Below are positions 59,901-64,000 of a stretch of 64,000 bases of DNA, piece by piece (position 1 is the first letter of the stretch; each line of letters begins with the position of its first letter). This stretch comes from Manihot esculenta. Taxonomy: Eukaryota > Streptophyta > Magnoliopsida > Malpighiales > Euphorbiaceae. The notes below the pieces were generated by a model that saw only the letters and a program-made list of their open reading frames with translations, had not been told where the DNA came from and ran no database searches. Both the position numbers and the translations under genes were made by a program. Location: contig NC_035165.2 of the NCBI RefSeq assembly GCF_001659605.2, forward strand, positions 13,636,445 through 13,700,444, given 5' to 3'.

Positions 59901-61886
59901 AGCTGATATCAGACCTCTAGGTGTGCCCCTCTTGTCTCCTCTGAAGACGACCTCTGACCCGTTCTGATCTCTGAACCTGACTACCTTGTCCCTGCAGTCC
60001 AAGGTAGCACCATGGGTAGATATCCAATCCATCCCTAGAATGACGTCAAAGTCTGTCAAATCTAGAACCACAAGGTCGGCGGAGAGGCATCTTCCCTCAA
60101 TAAAAACTGGACTGTACTGGCAGACTGACACTGCCACTGACGGGTCACACTTGGGTCCACTGACCCATAGGGGACACTCTAACCCAGAGACTATCAGACC
60201 TAACCTCTCAACGGCTCTCGGAGCAATAAATGAATGAGATGCACCCGGGTCCATTAATGCATACACATCAGAACACCCAATGACGAGATTACCTGACACC
60301 ACGGTGTTGGATGTGTTAGCCTCCTGCTGTGTCATGGTGAAGATCCTGGCTGGAGCTGATGGACCTTCACCTCGGGAACCAGAAGAAGAGGCTGCCCCTC
60401 TCCCTCTACCTCTGCCACTGCCCTGAGTTGTGGCTGGAACTGCTGGCTGTGCCACACTACCAGAAGCTGTTTGCTGGGGCTGGCCCATAAAAGGCGCTCT
60501 AGGATAATCCCGAGCTATGTGTCCCTCCTGTCCACATCTGAAACATGCATTAGTCCCAGCTCGACACACTCCCCTGTGCGGTCTTCCACATCTCTGGCAT
60601 TCTGTACCATCTGAGCCTGAGCTCGAGCCACCGCCGAATCCCAGACCGGATTTCAACTTGTTCCAAAACTTATTCTTCTTCGGCTTCTTGGTGGTGCTAT
60701 CCCACCTCTTCTTACCTGAGCTCTGAGAAGAGAAACCTGGTCCTCCTCTGCTTGGGGTCTTAACCCCTGAAGATTGGGTCACTGACTGCTTCACTGACCC
60801 CTCAACTATAGCACTTGCCTCCATTCTTCGAGCCATATCCACCACAGTGTGGAAACTTTCTCTCTCAGCTGACTGAACCAACGAGGAGTACCTGGAATGC
60901 AGCTTCATAACATATTTCTTGGCTTTCTTCGTATCTGAATCTAGAGCTTGCCCTGAAAAAGGCAATAGCTCCAAGAATTTGTCCGTGAACTCCTCTACAC
61001 TCATGTGCTCTGACTGCCTCAGTTGCTCAAACTCAATCATCTTCAGTTCTCTAGAACTGTCTGGAAAGGCCCATCCAGCGAACTCATTCGCAAATTCCTC
61101 CCATGTCATACCGTCTAGTCTCGGGTCCACATAACACTTGAACCATTCCCGTGCCTTCTTGCACTTTAAAGTGAACCCTGCCATCTGAATGGCCCTGCTG
61201 TCACTTGCCCCTAGCTCATCAGTTATTGTCTTCACCACTCTCAGATTCTCAAAAGGGTCATCCCCTGACTTGTATTTGGGAGCATCTAGCTTAAGGTAGT
61301 CTGTCATCTTTACCTTGCTCCCATCGACTGAGCTAGGTCTAGGAGGTTGAGTAACTGGGGCTGCTGGTTCTGTAGGTGGTGGAGGTGGAGGTGCAGCATT
61401 CCCCGAGGTGGGGTTTGCCGGGTTTGGATAGAAGGGTGAGGGTGGATAAGCTGGGTACTGTGTATAGGGTGGATAGAAAGGTGGATAAGGCATGTAGGTA
61501 GGGTAGGGGTTAAAGCTGGAGTAATCCGATGTGCCTCCCATCGGATACCCTGAACCCTGTGGGAAGGGTGGATAATGGGGTGGAAAACCATACCCCGAGG
61601 CCTGAACGCCTCCCTGAGACTCCCCTGTCCCTTCTTCCTGCATGCTCACATCCAGGTTCCCATCCCTCCTCTGATCCTCTTCCATAACCTCCCTCACATC
61701 TGAAGAACTTCCTCCTCTATTTGTCCCCCTTTTGCTAGCATCAAAAGACCTTCTAGGGTCCCTTGACACTCTCTCTCTGTTGGCTCTACAAGACATTGCC
61801 CTAGGCAATGTAGGAGGACGGGCGCTCGTGCCCTCATCCTCAGGTGGCACTCCAGTCAATCGCGCAGATCGACTAGTTCCTCTCAT
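56907..61886 (-). CDS. Gag-Pol polyprotein of chromovirus element 3, uninterrupted
   Basis: Single open frame of about 1659 residues from [12 protein letters not shown] (an ATG 11 codons upstream, 61919, is also in frame; the start at 61886 matches element 2). Positions counted from 61919: Gag capsid core ~205-375; zinc knuckles [12 protein letters not shown] (441-452) and [15 protein letters not shown] (459-473), the latter with Tyr in place of the final Cys; protease DPGASHSFI (557-565); RT with YRQLNK (795-800) and FIDDIL (891-896); RNase H TVFCDAS (D1040) and TDHKSLQY (D1102); integrase His1257, His1264, Cys1294, Cys1297; catalytic D1327, D1388, E1424 (35 residues between the last two); GPF at 1562; chromodomain-like tail ~1615-1670. 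Chromodomain and order PR-RT-RH-IN make it a chromovirus (Tekay-like by feel). Apparently the only complete coding copy here; competence is doubtful because of the knuckle change. Confidence 0.95.
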   Translation of the reverse strand: MRGTSRSARLTGVPPEDEGTSARPPTLPRAMSCRANRERVSRDPRRSFDASKRGTNRGGSSSDVREVMEEDQRRDGNLDVSMQEEGTGESQGGVQASGYGFPPHYPPFPQGSGYPMGGTSDYSSFNPYPTYMPYPPFYPPYTQYPAYPPSPFYPNPANPTSGNAAPPPPPPTEPAAPVTQPPRPSSVDGSKVKMTDYLKLDAPKYKSGDDPFENLRVVKTITDELGASDSRAIQMAGFTLKCKKAREWFKCYVDPRLDGMTWEEFANEFAGWAFPDSSRELKMIEFEQLRQSEHMSVEEFTDKFLELLPFSGQALDSDTKKAKKYVMKLHSRYSSLVQSAERESFHTVVDMARRMEASAIVEGSVKQSVTQSSGVKTPSRGGPGFSSQSSGKKRWDSTTKKPKKNKFWNKLKSGLGFGGGSSSGSDGTECQRCGRPHRGVCRAGTNACFRCGQEGHIARDYPRAPFMGQPQQTASGSVAQPAVPATTQGSGRGRGRGAASSSGSRGEGPSAPARIFTMTQQEANTSNTVVSGNLVIGCSDVYALMDPGASHSFIAPRAVERLGLIVSGLECPLWVSGPKCDPSVAVSVCQYSPVFIEGRCLSADLVVLDLTDFDVILGMDWISTHGATLDCRDKVVRFRDQNGSEVVFRGDKRGTPRGLISALQARRLLRKGCQGYLAHVRELDSQVREPASVPVVREFQDVFPDELPGLPPAREIEFEIELMPGTRPISIPPYRMAPVELKELKEQLQELVEKGFIRQSTSPWGAPVLFVRKKDGSLRLCIDYRQLNKVTTKNRYPLPRIDDLFDQLVGAGCFSKIDLRSGYHQLRIRDEDVPKTAFRTRYGHFEFLVMPFGLTNAPAAFMDLMNRVFSQYLDHFVIVFIDDILVYSRNAEEHAHHLRLILQTLREHGLYAKFSKCEFWLRSISFLGHVVSENGIEVDPKKTETVTNWPRPTSVTKIRSFLGLAGYCRRFVQDFSKIAAPLTRLTRKNQKFLWTDQCEESFEELKKRLTSAPVLALPSSDEDFTVFCDASRVGLDCVLMQNERVIAYASRQLKKHELNYPTHDLEMAAVIFALKMWRHYLYGVKCEIFTDHKSLQYILSQRDLNLRQRRWVELLSDYDCKIQYHPGKANVVADALSRKSLGSLSHIAAERRPVVKELYKLIGEGLQLELSGTGALVAQMRVAPVFLEQVAQKQHEDPELVKVARTVQSSNDSEYRFDSKGILRYGSRLCVPDDIGLKGDIMREAHNARYSIHPGATKMYQDLKKVYWWPAMKKEVAQFVSACEVCQRVKLEHQKPAGMLNPLPILEWKWENIAMDFVVGLPVASNRVDSIWVIVDRLTKSAHFIPVRSGYSVDKLAQIYVDEIVRLHGVSVSIVSDRGPQFTSRFWRSLQNAMGTRLDFSTAFHPQTDGQSERIIQTIEDMLRMCVLDLGGSWRQHLPLVEFAYNNSHHASIGMAPYEALYGRKCRSPVCWEEVGEKALAGPELVEITSRVVPIIRERIKTAASRQKSYADVRRRQLEFQEGDLVLLKVSPMKGVVRFGKKGKLAPRYIGPFEILQRIGNVSYKLDLPASMERIHPVFHVSMLRKFVSDPSKVLSEPDVEVQEDLTYVEQPVRIIDTQIRKLRNKEIPMVKVLWNHHNLEECTWETRESMLQQYPHLF

Positions 61887-62142
61887 CCTATTCTCTGAAA
61901 AACAGCTCATAACAAGCAAACATTAGCATCATATGGTTCATGTGGGCACACATGAACCCTCATCACATACATCATATAGCATAGCATATCATCAATGCAC
62001 ATGTACAAAATCATGGCATTTCACATCATCATACAAGACAGGACTCAACATCCTATCCTAGTGGACATGACCTTCCTATTGTGCTTGACCTTCTATAACA
62101 TCTATGAGCCCGACACTCTAGGTCCGACCATGTGAACCTAGG
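61887..62142 (-). mobile_element. Untranslated leader of element 3
   Basis: Leader between primer site and Gag start, closely similar to that of element 2. Confidence 0.7.
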
Positions 62143-62154
62143 GCTCTGATACCA
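62143..62154 (-). promoter_or_regulatory. Primer binding site of element 3
   Basis: Minus strand TGGTATCAGAGC, three bases after the LTR end at 62158; complementary to initiator tRNA-Met. Confidence 0.92.
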
Positions 62155-62157
62155 TTC

Positions 62158-64000
62158 TGTAACGCCCCGGAAATCCGGACCGCTACCGACGCTAGGATCC
62201 GGGTCGACTTAAGGCCGCCGGGATCCGTAGCAAGCCTGACATAAAACCTGTAAACCTGTATAATCCCATACATGATCAACAACATGCATAAAAATTAAAA
62301 CTTTTCTTCATACATACTGTCATCAACTAACTCAACCTGTGCATGCTCTGAACATATACATAACATAGTCCCTCTGTGGGATCTCATCAAGCCTTAAAGG
62401 CAAAACAACCTGTGTTGAGTTAGTTTACATAAACATCATAACATAAGATCATATATATGCAAAAGGGATTAACAATATATTATGGTCAAGCACAACTCTA
62501 TCCTCAATAACCTCATTACATAACATCCTGAATATTTTTACATTTCATCATAATACAATTGTCATGTCCACAAACTAACTATTACATACATATGACTTTT
62601 TCTCGTCTTGCCTTCTCTATCTATCCCGTACCTGCAAACCTGGGGGTTAGGGGAGAGGGGTGAGCTAGATGCCCAGTGAGTAGAACTATAAAAAGAATAT
62701 TTAAAACATGCTATCATGAAATGCGTCACTGCACAAACAAATCACACCACGGATGGACTGATTCAAAAATCCCTCAGCTCCATGCCCGGCCCTATTATGG
62801 GCACCACAGGACTTCGTATTGCCCGGCCCTATTATGGGCACCACAGGACTTCGTATTGCCCGGCCCTATTATGGGCACCACAGGACTTCGTACTCGGAGT
62901 CATTGCCCGGCCCTATTATAGGCACCACAGGACTTCGTATTCAGAAGGCTAATGAATCATCCTAATGTCCATCCACTGTCATCTATCACAACAATACAAT
63001 GCGGCATAGTCGTGAATTCTAATGCAAACAACCTATAATATGATCATGATGCATGAAGCATGATAAAAGCATTTCATTTCTTAATTTAAAAGGTTAAGTT
63101 TAGTTCCACTCACCTCTGGCTGACTCTGACAAACTCTGTAGCAGCTGGCTCACTGCTGGGGTCCTTGGTTCCTCGGGTCCGAACCTACACGGGTGGACTC
63201 CAATGAGGGACCAAACATACATAAACATAACTCTAATATATTCCCCAAAAACCCCCTAAAGCATCCTGAAAATATCACATAGAGATATGCATGAAGTGGC
63301 TGAACAGGGCACTTTCGGCGGCACCTTCGGCGGTCGAAAGTCCTGGACAGATCCGAAAGTCAGGCACTTTCGGCGGCACCTTCGGCGGCCGAAAGTCCCA
63401 GACAGAGACGAAACTCAGGTAGGTTCGGCGGCACCTTCGGCAGCCGAAAGGCCTGCCTCCCCAGCCATGTTCGGCGGCCGAACGTGCCTTCGGCTGCCGA
63501 ACCTGGTTTCTGCCAAAGGGCAGAAACTTGGCTCCTTTGTGCATTTTCGCCTCCAAACTCACCAATCATGCATATATCTCAACCAAATCATGCATACAAG
63601 TTCCTAGGGGCCTCAAAATATCAAATACCCCAACTACAACACTTCAAACACCCACAATCAACACACATTGACCAAAACATCAATATTAACCCATAACTCA
63701 AAATATAACCTAACATGCATTTCTACTCATAGATCTATCATAAAACTTATTTAAAACATATAAGGAGCTTAAGATCGGCCCTTACCTCTTGAAGATCGAG
63801 AGGGAGACGACCTAAACTTGGAGATTCACGAAAATGAGCTCCTGAGTTCCCAAAGCTCCAAAACTTGGTTTAAATGTTCAAAACTTGCAATGTGAATTTA
63901 AAACTTAAGAAAAATGGAAGAGATCTGGAGGAAGAACACAAGAGTTGCAAAGGGAAGGTCGGAAGCTTGCTGTGGCCGAAAATGGGAGAAAGCTCGCCCA
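62158..64000 (-). mobile_element. 5' LTR of chromovirus element 3 (continues past the window)
   Basis: On the minus strand it ends GGGGCGTTACA at 62158 (others read CGGGTCGTTACA). It carries the shared LTR blocks in order: CACCCCTCTCCCC, AGCCAGAGGTGAGTG, GTCCACCcGTGTAGG and the TTCGGCnGCCGAA palindrome cluster (63314-63500). It is cut by the window edge about 1.84 kb in. Confidence 0.9.
62784..62941 (-). repeat. 37-bp minisatellite, four units, in the element 3 LTR
   Basis: Units begin at 62784, 62821, 62858 and 62905 with GCCCGGCCCTATTATGGGCA then CCACAGGACTTCGT; an 11-bp insertion (about 62892-62904) precedes the fourth. Confidence 0.93.

Noticed and set aside
62784..62941. Regular direct repeats considered as a CRISPR array
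   Set aside because: The units are contiguous without unique spacers and lie in a plant LTR; it is a minisatellite.

Overview
The window is nuclear DNA of a flowering plant, most likely a woody eudicot. The basis is three-exon and two-exon genes with GT..AG introns, a nuclear rbcS gene, very AT-rich intergenic DNA, and stacked Ty3/gypsy LTR retrotransposons. The RbcS sequence (mature N terminus [11 protein letters not shown]) looks like the Euphorbiaceae type (cassava or rubber relatives). That placement is from memory and was not checked.

Left part (1-30402): host DNA with few genes. NDUFB10 (complex I PDSW subunit) is on the minus strand at 9102-9520. rbcS is on the plus strand at 20573-21417, with an I-box / ACGT / I-box cluster and a TATA box upstream. 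A plant-specific uncharacterised gene of 171 codons is on the minus strand at 25929-27519, with a likely intron in its 5' leader. An isolated terminal exon at 1967-2023 is only a suggestion. The rest is AT-rich DNA with two ~0.4-0.5 kb tandem duplications, microsatellites, a copia-like LTR fragment and a three-level retrotransposon nest at about 13.7-17.9 kb. In that nest a Tat/Ogre-like integrase is interrupted by a solo LTR of an Athila-like family (target site duplication ACTAC), which is itself interrupted by an unrelated solo LTR (ACCAC/ATCAC).

Right part (30403-64000): almost wholly retrotransposon. A decayed chromovirus (30403-32755) abuts the 3' half of a minus-strand Athila-like element (32756-37683: LTR, polypurine tract, a large env-position ORF, integrase tail). 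That element is cut in its integrase frame by chromovirus element 1 (37684-46722), whose coding region is degenerate. Element 1's 3' LTR is cut by chromovirus element 2 (46723-56581). Element 2 has two nonsense codons, an in-frame integrase deletion and a solo LTR (51585-54144) sitting in its reverse transcriptase with a perfect GTATC duplication. Element 2 meets element 3 (56582 to beyond 64000, minus strand) tail to tail. Element 3 carries one uninterrupted Gag-Pol frame of about 1660 codons, ending in a chromodomain.

No new multi-gene host system is visible. The points most worth a second look are in the chromovirus complex: a near-identical convergent pair forming a ~5 kb-arm inverted repeat, a conserved hairpin just before the polypurine tract in all three elements, LTRs packed with TTCGGCnGCCGAA palindromes, a variable minisatellite at one fixed LTR position, and a zinc-knuckle cysteine lost in the otherwise open element 3.
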